This document shows positions 1 to 9,900 of a stretch of 64,000 nt of DNA, in pieces. How positions within the stretch are numbered: position 1 is the first letter of the stretch; each line of letters begins with the position of its first letter. The DNA is taken from the NCBI GenBank assembly GCA_022828145.1, contig JAJEJA010000087.1, forward strand, positions 1 through 64,000, read 5' to 3'. The translations under genes and the position numbers were made by a program. Under the pieces are notes generated by a model, which was not told where the DNA came from, searched no databases, and saw nothing but the letters and a program-made list of their open reading frames with translations. The stretch is from Candidatus Poribacteria bacterium (GTDB lineage: Bacteria > Poribacteria > WGA-4E > WGA-3G).

Positions 1-39
1 GTGCTACAAAGAGAAGCACAATCTAACAGAATGTGCTAC
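1..39. repeat. Hairpin repeat (GCACAATC...ATGTGC family)
   Basis: Short imperfect palindrome whose arms AGCACAA and ATGTGCT can pair. A near-identical copy lies at about 48602-48640, and related copies occur at 5385, 10153, 29495 and 44370-44880. The element is cut by the window edge and carries no coding sequence. Confidence 0.75.
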
Positions 40-117
40 TTTGTTGCAGGTCTGTATCTTCTCAGAAGTCGTTGGATACGTTGGGGTAGACTGATAAAAG
101 GCATGATCAGTGCAAAA

Positions 118-161
118 GATAAGGCTTGAAATCAGAGTTATACTGATTTCAAGCCCTTATC
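118..161 (-). terminator. Intrinsic terminator of the first LamG gene
   Basis: Near-perfect inverted repeat with arms GATAAGGCTTGAAATCAG and CTGATTTCAAGCC(C)TTATC around a 7-nt loop. It lies 20 nt past the stop codon of the minus-strand gene ending at 182. Read on the minus strand it is followed by a T-rich stretch (TTATCTTTT), as expected of a rho-independent terminator. Confidence 0.65.
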
Positions 162-181
162 AAGATGATCTATCTATGTAA

Positions 182-964
182 TTAACGGGATTTTATGTTG
201 CCCCATGTCGTAGTGAGTTTTGATTCGGGTTCTACAGACAGAAATTCACCATCTTTTACCTGATTGATTTCGCTTTCAGATAATGCGCGTGCAAAAATGT
301 AGTAATCATCCAACAACCCTTGATACCATCTATCATTTTTGTGGTGTCCAATTCCTGCGTTCACTCCCCATTCAGCCGATAGTTTTCCACTTCCCTTAAC
401 AGAGTGCGTTTCTTTACCATCAATATAGGTTTTCGCATCTCCACTGTCACTATCATAGGTGCCTGCGAAATGAACCCATTCACCTGCATCAATTACGGGG
501 CCCGGATTGATATTAAAGACAGTCGTATTTGTCTCGTTTCGGTGAAAAAAACGGAATCCACCAGGACGAATTTCCATGTGATAAAGTCCACTTTCAATTG
601 TTGTACCAATGGCATCAAGCAATGTTTGCGGATTGGGGGAACCGTTGTGGTTAACCCAGACTGCTAATGTAAATCCGTCTACTGGACCGTTCTCAAATTC
701 CGGACCATTCATATTAACCCATATATTGGTATCTAAAGCGATGGCTTTTCCATAGACACCTTTTTCCCATGTAGCATTTCCCTGAACTTCCCCGTCGTTC
801 CCGTTTTTTGATCCATCTTTAACCGTTTTACTTTCTTCATCAAAGCTATAGTAAACGGACAGTGTCGGGTCATTTAAATCAGCCTGAACGGAAAATACAC
901 ATGTCCCGAAAAGAATCAATACGGTTAGATAGATGGGCAGTTTCTTACGCATATCAATATACAT
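182..964 (-). CDS. Secreted LamG-domain protein with TWG C-terminal tail
   Basis: 260-residue exported protein. Residues 1-28 form a signal peptide (basic MRKK, hydrophobic core, VQA cleavage). The rest is one concanavalin-A-like LamG/laminin-G-3 jelly roll, recognisable from LSVYYSFDEES, GFTLAVWVN, WVHFAGTYD and the closing DDYYIFARALSESEI. LamG domains usually bind carbohydrate or protein ligands; no catalytic motif is seen. The last residues, KLTTTWGNIKSR, are shared with four other secreted proteins in this window. The start at 964 has AGGAG six bases upstream. The next gene upstream (987-1772) is a close paralogue in the same orientation, 22 bp away, so the pair looks like a tandem duplication and probably one transcript. 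Ligand unknown. Confidence 0.85.
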   Translation of the reverse strand: MYIDMRKKLPIYLTVLILFGTCVFSVQADLNDPTLSVYYSFDEESKTVKDGSKNGNDGEVQGNATWEKGVYGKAIALDTNIWVNMNGPEFENGPVDGFTLAVWVNHNGSPNPQTLLDAIGTTIESGLYHMEIRPGGFRFFHRNETNTTVFNINPGPVIDAGEWVHFAGTYDSDSGDAKTYIDGKETHSVKGSGKLSAEWGVNAGIGHHKNDRWYQGLLDDYYIFARALSESEINQVKDGEFLSVEPESKLTTTWGNIKSR

Positions 965-986
965 TTTCTACTCCTATATGTGTAAT

Positions 987-1772
987 TTAACGGGATTTAA
1001 TATTTCCCCATGTGGTTGAGAGTTTATCTTGTGGTTCAACTGGTGTTACAAAGGCGCCTTCCATAATCTGCTGTATTTCATCTGCAGACACCGCGCGTGC
1101 AAAGATGTAATATTCATCCAGCATCCCGTTAAACCACCGAGCGTTCTTATGGTGTCCGATTCCTGCCGAAACGCCCCAATTGGCTGCGAGTTCTCCACCA
1201 CCGACAGCACTGTGGGTTTCCTCACCATCAACATAAGTCTTTATCTCACCACTTTCGGTATCATAAGTACCAGCAAAATGAACCCATTTATTAGCTTCTA
1301 ACACTGGACCCGGGTTGATATTAAAGACAGTAGTATTCGTATGGTTTCTGTGGAAGAATCTGAATCCAGCAGGACGAATTTCCATGTGGAAGAGTCCACT
1401 ACCATGGTCAGTACCGATTGCATCCAGGAGTGTCTGAGGATCAGATGAACCTGTATGATTAACCCAAGTGGCTATTGTGAATCCGTCACTGGGAAGATTC
1501 TTAAATTCGGGACCGTTCATGTCAATCCACGAATCCGTCTCTAAGACAATCGCCTTCCCCATTACACCATCTACTCTATTGACGTTGCCGATTATGGTTC
1601 CATTATTACCACTTAGGGAACCGTCAACGACAGTTTCACCCTCTCCATCAAAACTATAGTAGACAGAAAGTGTCTCATCACTCAGGTCAGCATTGACAGT
1701 GAATGTGAAAACAGATAGCAGGGCAGCCATTACAATCAAGATTTGAAGCGATCTCATTAATTCAAAACGCAT
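987..1772 (-). CDS. Secreted LamG-domain protein, paralogue of the neighbour
   Basis: 261 residues from the chosen ATG. An in-frame TTG 15 bases upstream is possible, but GGAG sits nine bases before the ATG. A signal peptide with a long hydrophobic core (QILIVMAALLSVFTFTV) precedes one LamG jelly roll that matches the downstream neighbour nearly throughout: LSVYYSFDGEGETV, ATWVNHTGSSDPQTLLD, WVHFAGTYDTESGE, DEYYIFARAVS. The tail KLSTTWGNIKSR is again present after a VEP linker. Probably surface-exposed or secreted and ligand-binding. Being a tandem duplicate, it may differ from its neighbour mainly in binding specificity; this is inference. Confidence 0.85.
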   Translation of the reverse strand: MRFELMRSLQILIVMAALLSVFTFTVNADLSDETLSVYYSFDGEGETVVDGSLSGNNGTIIGNVNRVDGVMGKAIVLETDSWIDMNGPEFKNLPSDGFTIATWVNHTGSSDPQTLLDAIGTDHGSGLFHMEIRPAGFRFFHRNHTNTTVFNINPGPVLEANKWVHFAGTYDTESGEIKTYVDGEETHSAVGGGELAANWGVSAGIGHHKNARWFNGMLDEYYIFARAVSADEIQQIMEGAFVTPVEPQDKLSTTWGNIKSR

Positions 1773-1993
1773 TTTATTGTTCTCCAATTATTTGAGGTTT
1801 ATAGTTGTAGGTTCTCAAGGTTATCATCCCCGTTGGTGGGATGCTTGTTCTAATTACCTACACTGAATTTGTTATGGCATTTTATAAATCTATCTAATTT
1901 TTGTCAAGCAAAAAGATAAAATGTTTCATACTTTCAATCTACATGTTATTTAATTTTCTATAGTGAGTTCTATGATTACCTTTACATCTCTGG

Positions 1994-2412
1994 GGTGCGG
2001 TTAGGAAACCGAACCATAGGCGTCAATTTAGGGAGAATTACGCTATAAGTCCCAGGTCGGTAGGTGCGGTTTCCTAACCGAACCATAGGTGTCAATTTAA
2101 GAAGATAAACATAATCTAATAGTAACCTCAGTCCCGTAGGGACGATATGTTATGCGACGGTATTTATAAACATATCGTCCCTAATGAAGTTAAAGTATTA
2201 AATCGGGTAATATTTTATTTTCCCAGACTCGGTAGGTGCGGTTTCCTAACCGCACTGGGTATCTCCACGAATTACCCAAAATATTATTTTAACTTCATAC
2301 GGGACTAAAGAGGGACAATCTCAATAATCATACGCCCTTAGAGGTGTTCATAATAACCTAGACATTTTCTAAAGTTGACGCCTATAGTTCGGTTAGGAAA
2401 CCGAACCTACCG
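1994..2412. repeat. Cluster of palindromic repeats in a 0.7-kb gene-free stretch
   Basis: The stretch 1773-2479 has no supportable gene. It holds at least four copies, in both orientations, of a palindrome built on GGTGCGGTT and AACCGCACC with a short AGGA core (near 1994, 2065, 2232 and 2387). A second motif, CAGTCCCGTAGGGACGATATG (2129), has an inverted partner at about 2170-2182. Two larger arms (GAAGTTAAAGTA near 2185 and TTTTAACTTC near 2290) enclose one copy, so the elements are nested. Confidence 0.75.
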
Positions 2413-2479
2413 TAGTGTGTTTATAATTATGGTTTTTACTATAATTGTAAAATCGACTATAAGAACACTTCTATTGATA

Positions 2480-5077
2480 CTATTTCAAAATAAACATCTT
2501 CCGTGAAGCAGTAAAATCACTTGCTTTGAGTGTATAGACATACACACCACTCGCGACAGGTTCACCTTGTGTGTTTCTACCGTCCCAATAGGCAGCACGG
2601 TTTCGGTTTTGATAAATACCCGCGACTTGATGCCCTAAATCAATTTTCCGCACCACCGTGCCATCTGTCGCATAGATGGTGATGCAAACCTCTGCGGGTG
2701 TTTCCAACTTATAAGGTATCCACGTCTCAGGGTTGAACGGATTAGGATAGTTGGCAAGAAGTGCCGTCTTGGCAGGAACAACATTAAATAGTTGCTCAAG
2801 CACCGCAATTCCTTTGTCCACAACCGCATCAGGTAAATTGGTATAAGCTTGTTGCCAATCCATTTTTGTTAAAAGTGTTGGTGCACTTGCAACTGGTGTC
2901 ATGTCATCAGTTACAAGGATAATATCATTTAAATCAACAATACCATTTCGGTTAACATCAGGATTCGGAAAAGTATCACCTTCAATTGTTTCACCATAAC
3001 GCACAGCCACAAGCACGAGATCAATGATGTTGACAACACCATCGTCGTTGACATCGGTATAATTGTCGATCGTTTTGGGTTTACGGTGTATAAGGCGAGC
3101 ATTTGCTATGACAAAATGATCACATCCATTGCCATCCCAAGCATCTGTGACAGTGATCGTAAGTGTTTGCGTGCGTTTAGGTATATCAAATGCTATCGCA
3201 ACATTTCTCGTATCCCTTAGTATTCCAGAATTGTATATCTGATTACCGTCAGCGAGACATATTAATTCTACAGATGCAACATTACCACAAGGATTTGGCA
3301 TATCAAATTGCGCTTCAAATCTCGCATAGTTACCACCGCTTAGATCGTAGATAAACCTGCTGTCAGCGTGGGAATAAAAGAAATGATCCCATTCATCATA
3401 AAATTGTTGTAAAGTGTTTGAGTTTATAAAGCCTTGGTGGGGCCGGTCTGGGAGAACACCATCAGGTGTTTTTTCCCAGATCCCAGATGCCCAATCCGAC
3501 CATTCCGATCTGGGATTTGTCGGTACAAGTGCATCTGGACTATTATAATCAATTGTAAGATACGTCTCGATTCTATCAGTATCAATTGTTTCTGTTATCG
3601 TTTCTGTTTCTGTTCCAATATAAAACAGTCGTGGATTTCCGACAACAAAATGATCGCAGCGATCATCGTTAGGACCATCAGTTATATTGATAGTCAGTGT
3701 TTTTGTTCCAGCAGGAATATCAAAAGAGATCTGATGTCTATTTTGCTGTTTTTCTGCTACACCACTCAACACACCAGAATTGTATATCTCTGTCCCATCA
3801 GCTGAACAGATCACTTCCATTGATGCAGGCGGAGGAACAGAGGCACACGGGTTAGCAAGATAAAACAGACACTCGAATCTGGTATAATCTTTGTCGCTTA
3901 TATCGTAAACGAGGCGACTCTCGGCATGTGCGTAAAACCAATGCTCCCAAGTGTTAACGTAAGGATGGGTAATAAAATAGGTAGGCTTTTCGGTAATATT
4001 TCCATCAGGTGTTTTTTCCCAAATCCACCCACGCCATCCAGCCCACTGCCCGCGGGCGTTTGTTGGTATAAGTGAGTCAGGACTGTTGTGTGAGATCGTC
4101 AGGTATGTAATCGCTTCAGTTGTTTCAGTCGTCTTTATCTCTTCTGATGCCTCAAGTGTCCATTCCTTTGTGGTAATATATCCGTTCTGGTCAACAACAC
4201 GTATCCAGACCCTATTTGTTTCGACTGAACTTGCATCAGGTGGGAGTGTGAATTCTACCGTCTCAGTTTCCGTATTATCAAACTTCTTACAATCGGTCAA
4301 ACTTGCTATATCTTCGGCAGGCGCATGCTCAAATTGGACTTGATAGATACCATCGGAATCACTTACCTTGAATTGAAGCGACACAGTTTCTGCATTAGCA
4401 GGATATGTCCACGGTGTCAGCAATTCTATTGACGCTGAAGTGTTTGTGTTGTTACGCGAATCATTGAAAAATGGACTAACATTCAGAAGTGCTGCTGCAC
4501 AATCCGAGAACTCAGTTCGATTATGACCGTAAGACATGATATGTGAATCATTACGGAAATCATGAACAAGGTTAAAAGTGTGTCCAAGCTCATGTGCTAT
4601 CAACACAACACCGTTGTCATCTTTCATACAATCGCCAGACGCTGGCACTATCGCCGGTCCACCGTCATACCTTCCTATCCCGCAATACCCATCAACCAAT
4701 TCTGTGCTAACATCAAGGACAATGAGATAGACATCGGTTTCTATATTGAAACGACCTGATATTTCGTCAATAGTTTTGTTGAGTGAATCTTCATGATAGT
4801 GCGTATCGTCATGCAGACCGAACACAGGATGCACAATTAATGTGTCATCGTCATCTGTTTCAATGCCAAAAGTCTTTCTGCCAAAGCCGTGTGCTTCCAT
4901 CTGGTCAGCATATAAAGACTGAACCTTTTTGATCTGCGTATCAAGTGTCTGTGGTATTGTCCATTGAAATGTCCGATCGCGTGGCACGAAGTAGATAACT
5001 TTCACGATCCCTTCTGCTACAACGACGGTTGGTAGGAAAAAAAAGAGTAGAAAATAAAATATAGTCTTCTTTTGCAT
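2480..5077 (-). CDS. Secreted zinc metalloprotease with repeated beta modules, dockerin-like and FlgD-like tail
   Basis: About 865 residues from the ATG at 5077 (a TTG lies three codons upstream). A signal peptide is followed by a metzincin-like domain with HELGHTFNLVHD (H162, E163, H166, H172), the zinc-binding HExxHxxxxxH/D pattern, then a SYGH Met-turn-like segment. Two homologous modules follow at about 324-485 and 505-658 (LTISHNSPDSLIPTN and LTIDYNSPDALVPTN; both contain an NPC segment and end in CDHFV). Next come two dockerin-like calcium loops at about 668-728 (DVNDDGVVN, DVNRNGIVD). The last 90 residues start with NYPNPFNPETWIPY and resemble FlgD-Ig / type-IX sorting tails. It probably degrades extracellular protein; the modules probably bind glycans. 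The substrate cannot be read from sequence. Confidence 0.8.
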   Translation of the reverse strand: MQKKTIFYFLLFFFLPTVVVAEGIVKVIYFVPRDRTFQWTIPQTLDTQIKKVQSLYADQMEAHGFGRKTFGIETDDDDTLIVHPVFGLHDDTHYHEDSLNKTIDEISGRFNIETDVYLIVLDVSTELVDGYCGIGRYDGGPAIVPASGDCMKDDNGVVLIAHELGHTFNLVHDFRNDSHIMSYGHNRTEFSDCAAALLNVSPFFNDSRNNTNTSASIELLTPWTYPANAETVSLQFKVSDSDGIYQVQFEHAPAEDIASLTDCKKFDNTETETVEFTLPPDASSVETNRVWIRVVDQNGYITTKEWTLEASEEIKTTETTEAITYLTISHNSPDSLIPTNARGQWAGWRGWIWEKTPDGNITEKPTYFITHPYVNTWEHWFYAHAESRLVYDISDKDYTRFECLFYLANPCASVPPPASMEVICSADGTEIYNSGVLSGVAEKQQNRHQISFDIPAGTKTLTINITDGPNDDRCDHFVVGNPRLFYIGTETETITETIDTDRIETYLTIDYNSPDALVPTNPRSEWSDWASGIWEKTPDGVLPDRPHQGFINSNTLQQFYDEWDHFFYSHADSRFIYDLSGGNYARFEAQFDMPNPCGNVASVELICLADGNQIYNSGILRDTRNVAIAFDIPKRTQTLTITVTDAWDGNGCDHFVIANARLIHRKPKTIDNYTDVNDDGVVNIIDLVLVAVRYGETIEGDTFPNPDVNRNGIVDLNDIILVTDDMTPVASAPTLLTKMDWQQAYTNLPDAVVDKGIAVLEQLFNVVPAKTALLANYPNPFNPETWIPYKLETPAEVCITIYATDGTVVRKIDLGHQVAGIYQNRNRAAYWDGRNTQGEPVASGVYVYTLKASDFTASRKMFILK

Positions 5078-5565
5078 AAATTCCAATTAGATTAGGTATA
5101 GTTATAGATAGAACTAATAACCTTAGCGATCACATGGAAAACTATCAAGGCATTGCTGCAGTTTATACAGTAGCATATTTTAAAAGGTTATGTTATAAAC
5201 ACTTGTCGCAACCTTTTTTTATGACTTATTAATACAAAACGATGTGAAAAATATTACGTTTCAAATCTGAATGCCATACGCGCATTCATAGCGTTGATTT
5301 CGGGGCAGAAGGTACGGGTTATAATCGGTCTTATATAGTTTACTAACAAGAAGGAATATCCTCAAAATGACGTATAAGGTGGTTGTAGAAGAAGCACAAT
5401 CAAGGATGAATGTGCTACAAAGAAACGCACAATCTAACAGAATGTGCTACACTTCCAATACTGGGCACAAAATGGAGGATGAATGGGGTTGTAAAGGTAT
5501 TGTTTCATGGACATGTGCCGATATCCTGTGTTATCATGTAATAAAACGAAGAAGGAGATAGAACA
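5078..5565. other. Gene-free stretch with hairpin repeats
   Basis: No supportable gene. At 5385-5451 there is a double copy of the GCACAATC...ATGTGC hairpin family: one unit with AAGGATGA in the loop and one with TAACAGA. At 5182-5220 an AAAAGGTT / AACCTTTT stem with a 20-nt loop runs into seven T residues on the plus strand. It resembles a weak terminator, but no plus-strand gene precedes it. Confidence 0.6.
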
Positions 5566-6423
5566 ATGGAACATAGTGTTATAATTCGCTGCATGATTAT
5601 ATGTATCCTCTTTTCCGCAATGATGATCTTACCCGCTTATGCAACAGATGTAACTGTTGGATTCTTGGCAGGAAGCAATCAACTCGGTGAAGTAGAGGAA
5701 GCTGCTTATGAATGGGTAGCGGATACATTTCAGACGAAAATGCTCATTGCTGATAAGAGTGGTAACTTTAAAACGAATACCGGGTCAGCGATGAAGTTAG
5801 ACCAATTTGCTGTGTTATGGCTTTTCTATACAGAAACGAACACGTTGCCAGAACCCTTTCTTGAGGATGCAACTAAAAAGAACCTGCTCGATTATTTGGA
5901 GGCGGGTGGTAGTATATTCCTCTCTGCACTCGGACTTAAGTATGTTATAGATTTAGAGGTTGATGAAGGGAATGTACGCGTCTTTCAACCACTCGGTAAA
6001 GGTCCACCCGAAATAGGTGTTATGGCAACTGATGATCATAAAGACCATCCTGTGTTTGAAGGTTTTGATACTGGTGATCCCATTTTTCTTACCAGTATGG
6101 ATCAAGCAGGTTTTACCGCAGATTTCATCAATTTTAATGCAAGTCCTCCCGCGGGTAAGATACTTGGTACGAAAACGCGTGGTGGTGGTGCAGGTGCCGG
6201 AGAACGTCCACTTGTTGAATATGATGTGGATGATGGAAAAATCATCACACTTGGACATCACAACGGGGTCTATACCGATACGAACTCTAAGGAGGGTGAG
6301 AACCTGAGAAAACTATCTGAGAACGTGCTTAATTACCTCGGTGAAACTTCTGTGTTTTTTGATGTTGAACCCGATGGGAAATTGGCAACTACATGGGGTA
6401 ATCTAAAGTCTGCATTGAGATAG
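5566..6423 (+). CDS. Secreted ThuA/DUF4960-like protein with TWG tail
   Basis: 285 residues. The start has GAAGGAG eight bases upstream. A signal peptide (CILFSAMMILPAYAT) is followed by a fold resembling the class-I glutamine-amidotransferase-like ThuA group: VTVGFLAGS strand, LDYLEAGGSIFLSALGLKY (loop after a helix, typical of this fold), HPVFEGFDTGDPIF and KIITLGHHNG. No catalytic Cys-His-Glu triad is evident, so a binding or structural role is more likely than amidotransferase activity. The C-terminus KLATTWGNLKSALR carries the tail shared by five secreted proteins here. The exact family (ThuA, DUF4960 or other) is uncertain; secretion is clear. Confidence 0.65.
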   Translation: MEHSVIIRCMIICILFSAMMILPAYATDVTVGFLAGSNQLGEVEEAAYEWVADTFQTKMLIADKSGNFKTNTGSAMKLDQFAVLWLFYTETNTLPEPFLEDATKKNLLDYLEAGGSIFLSALGLKYVIDLEVDEGNVRVFQPLGKGPPEIGVMATDDHKDHPVFEGFDTGDPIFLTSMDQAGFTADFINFNASPPAGKILGTKTRGGGAGAGERPLVEYDVDDGKIITLGHHNGVYTDTNSKEGENLRKLSENVLNYLGETSVFFDVEPDGKLATTWGNLKSALR

Positions 6424-6459
6424 TAGTGGATAGTCTAGTGGATAGTCCAGACTAAATAA

Positions 6460-6543
6460 GTAGGTTGGGTTGAGCGAAGCGAAACCCGACACGTAATGAT
6501 TATGTCTATCATGTTGGGTTTCGCTTCGCTCAACCCAACCTAC
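6460..6543. repeat. Long perfect inverted repeat (28-bp arms)
   Basis: Arms 6460-6487 and 6516-6543 are exact reverse complements beginning GTAGGTTGGGTTGAGCGAAG and separated by 28 bp. Flanking pieces GGATAGTCCAG and CTTGGACTGTCC are themselves roughly inverted, suggesting a larger element of about 130 bp. It lies 36 bp after the gene ending at 6423 and may also act as its terminator. No coding content. Confidence 0.8.
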
Positions 6544-6598
6544 AAGTTTAACTTGGACTGTCCAATAGGGTAATTGTTTGCATTAAAATCGTATTTCT

Positions 6599-6633
6599 GT
6601 AGGCGTGATCTCCGATTTGGAGATCACGCCTAC
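6599..6633. repeat. Perfect 15-bp inverted repeat
   Basis: GTAGGCGTGATCTCC and its exact complement flank a 5-nt loop (GATTT). It sits between the convergent genes ending at 6423 and 6665, next to the 28-bp inverted repeat. It resembles a larger, imperfect element at 10219-10282 that also contains GATCTCCGA. Confidence 0.8.
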
Positions 6634-6664
6634 ATAGTACGTACAGGTTAATTACAGATCACAA

Positions 6665-6934
6665 CTATAGCAGATCATCGTGCGGTTCTACTTGTCTAAC
6701 GCCAATAGCTGGATTAAGACGAGAATGATGCATTAGCCAATAAGCAACAGTAACTATTATTCCGCCAAAAAGTGTGGCAATTAACCATATCTCAGCCTGA
6801 ACGAAAATAGCACTTCCCCTCTGCTTTGCATCCCGATATATGCCGATAGCAAATGATATATGCACAACTGCTACGAATATAACAAAGAAAAAACTCCAAA
6901 ATAAGAATATAATTAACTCAAAGAATCCTATCAT
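6665..6934 (-). CDS. Small two-segment membrane protein
   Basis: 89 residues when started at the ATG at 6934, which has GGAGGA three bases before it. A longer frame back to 7000 would overlap the helicase gene and has no such signal. Two hydrophobic segments (FFELIIFLFWSFFFVIFVAV and the LIATLFGGIIVTVAYWLM region) flank a short basic loop IYRDAKQRG. The layout resembles the small PLDc_N-like or two-TM inner-membrane proteins of unknown function. It follows the helicase gene by 41 bp on the same strand and may share its transcript. No function is claimed. Confidence 0.55.
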   Translation of the reverse strand: MIGFFELIIFLFWSFFFVIFVAVVHISFAIGIYRDAKQRGSAIFVQAEIWLIATLFGGIIVTVAYWLMHHSRLNPAIGVRQVEPHDDLL

Positions 6935-6975
6935 AATTCCTCCGTTTTGTTCTGGTATATGTTTAGATATTTCGT

Positions 6976-9900
6976 TTACATGTGTGTTGGTGAACTCCAC
7001 TTCTCCATATAGTTAGACGGCATTTCGTGGATAAACATAGATGTTACGTGTCCTCGGTCGTTGAAACGATATACAGCAGAAGATAGATAGAGTTGTTTCT
7101 GTGCACGTGTCATGCCTACATAGAACAGACGCCGTTCCTCTTCAAGTTCCTCCAATGTCAGACTACTCCTACCTATTGGAAAATTCCCGTCCTCCATCCC
7201 TATTATAAAAACCACCGGAAATTCTGTGCCTTTTGCAGCATGTAATGTCATGAGTGTGAGTTGCTCTGTTTTATTATCAAGTTCATCAAAACTGGTCAGT
7301 AGTTTCTGGTAATCTAAGAAATCGATCAGCCGATGTCCGTATCCCGCTTTTTCAAAGTTTAGGACAACATTCAGGAATCGTGACTTGTGTTCAATCCAAT
7401 CACTGTCCTCTTTGTCAACAGGAACATCAGACTTCCTAAGCAAATTGAAGAATTCAGTTACCTGTTCTTTCTCTGTCTGTTCAAAAGGCACATCATCAGG
7501 AAAGACATTATGATTGACTTTCACATACCTTTTCGCAGCATTTAGATATGCTTCAATTTCAGGTGATATTTCCGCTTCATCAATATCAGAGGTTTTAGCA
7601 AGGATGCCGAGACCAACCCAGGGTAAGAATTCAGTGAGTGATTTTAGCTGCTGTTTCTGTGTGTCAATTCTGATGAGTTCCTGGAAGATTTTGCGGTTGA
7701 CTTCTACATCCTCCGGTGCACTATGTAGACTTTCGTATCCGATTCCGAATTTTTCAGCGAGTGCCTGAATACCGCGTCGCTGTCTTGGAAAAAGCCTTCG
7801 CGCTGTAACCAACGTGTCATAATGCGGATTCGGCAATCCTCGTTTCAGATGTTCTTGAAGAACACGTTCAAGTATAGGATTATCATAATTCGCGACATTG
7901 TGTCCGATGAGGATACGATCTTGAATGAAACGACAAAATTCGGGAAGCACCATTTCAATACTCGGGCAATCTTTAACGGTCTCTTCATCTATACGGTGTA
8001 TTCGGGTAGTTTCTCTCGGTATGTGTCCACCCGGGGGTTTTACTAATGTATAGTATCGTTCTATTCCATTCCCAACAGCATTGAGACGTTGTGCGGCTAT
8101 CTCAACGATGTTCGCATATCTCGTATCAACGCCAGTTGTTTCTAAATCGTATATGACCATATCTGCCATGTTTGGTGATTCAAAACCACTCAATAGACGT
8201 TGACAGAGCCTAAAGGCAGCGACACTGCGAATACCGTCAGATTGAAGTTGAAGTGTACTGATACCCTCTGCAGCGGTTGTTCCGATTATTATAATGCGCG
8301 AATCTGCTGATGTTTCGTCTAACTCATCGAAATCTCCAATTAAGAGATTGATTCCATTTTCGCTCAGCGTCGGTTTACTTCTGTCCGTATCTTTCGGTAA
8401 TAGATGTATCTCTGCATTCTTATTCAGATAGGTTTTGAAGGTCTGATGTATGATACTTGCTGCACAGTATTCATCTACACCGTAGCTTGCAGTAATCGTA
8501 ATGGGTTCATCTCGATTAAGCGCGCTATACAGTACATCTTGTATAAGGGAAACATTCTGCATTTCGGGTTGACTTTCAATTGTTACTAGTTCTTTTTGAC
8601 GGTATGGCGAACGAAAGATATCCAATGTCGCAAATAACTTCTGGACAATTTTATCTATCTTCTCCGCTTTTATCTCCTCAGATAGAGCCTCAAGTCGTCC
8701 CCAAAATTCTTGAATGTTACGTCGTGCAAATGGACCAACATCTTCTGGATAGGCATCAATGTTTTTTAGGAGTTCTGCTAAAGTTATCTTCTTGCGGATC
8801 GCTAACCACTTGAGACGAACCCACGTTAGATCGTCAATTCGTCTTTCAGGAAAGTTGATCGCATTCTCAAGGTCTTGTGGGAGGTTCCATTGAATGAAAC
8901 GGAGGTAGGAGAAGATACCTTTACTGATTTCTTTATCAAAAGAGTTCGTGGGTCGGATACGTTGAAATTTTATCTGCTGCCTGAGCAATTCCTCTGCTAA
9001 AACATCCGCAAGTTTGTGAGTTCGGTAGAAGATGGCGATATCGCGATAGGAGACACCGCGATGCATAATCAGATTTCGGATGATTTTTATGATATTTTGT
9101 GCTTCCTCAGTTGCTGTACTAAAGGTATAGTGAAATATATTCCGTCCGACATCTCTGTGTGTTTTAAGCGTGTGCTGTTTTTGTCTTTCCGTATTCCTAC
9201 CGATGACCTCTTCTGCAGCCCGTAGTATTTTCTCACTACACCGATAGTGTTCATCCAATTCAACGATTTCGGGTGAGAAATCATCTATAAAATGTTCAAT
9301 ATACTGCGGATTAGATCCGCGCCAACTGTAAATTGATTGATCAGCATCCGCAACTACCATCAGATTATTGTTCGGGGATGCACTGATGAGTTTAAGTAAC
9401 GTGTACTGGACACTATTCACATCGTGGTATTCATCCACAAGGATATAAGAGATGTTTTTGTGGTAATCGATTTGTATTTCTGATTCCTGTTTGAAAAGTT
9501 CAACCGTCTTAACGAGAAGATCGTCAAAGTCAAGTGCATTGTATTCTGTGAGTTTGTGCTGATATGCCCTGATTGCCCGCTTTATGTTTTCTGCTGCATC
9601 TGGATCATCTATTTCTGCGATTATGTCAGGATCAATTTCCAAGTCATCAGTTATATTTTTAAGTTTACATTTTGCGTCACTGATGATATTTCGCAATCGC
9701 CATGAAGGATAGATGCGTGAGTTAAGGTGCAATTCGCGTACCACCTCTTCCAAGATTTCGTCTTGGATTTCTTGATCAAAGATGGCGAAGTTTTCACTGA
9801 GCCCTATCTGTTGTGCATGTTTTCGTAGTACCTTTACACAGAATGCATGAAAGGTGCTGACCTTTATGTCAGATCCGTGCGGTTCACCGATTTCATTGTT

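Noticed and set aside
5367-5561. 64-codon frame upstream of the ThuA-like gene
   Set aside because: Built almost entirely from copies of the hairpin repeat family; no SD and no protein-like composition.
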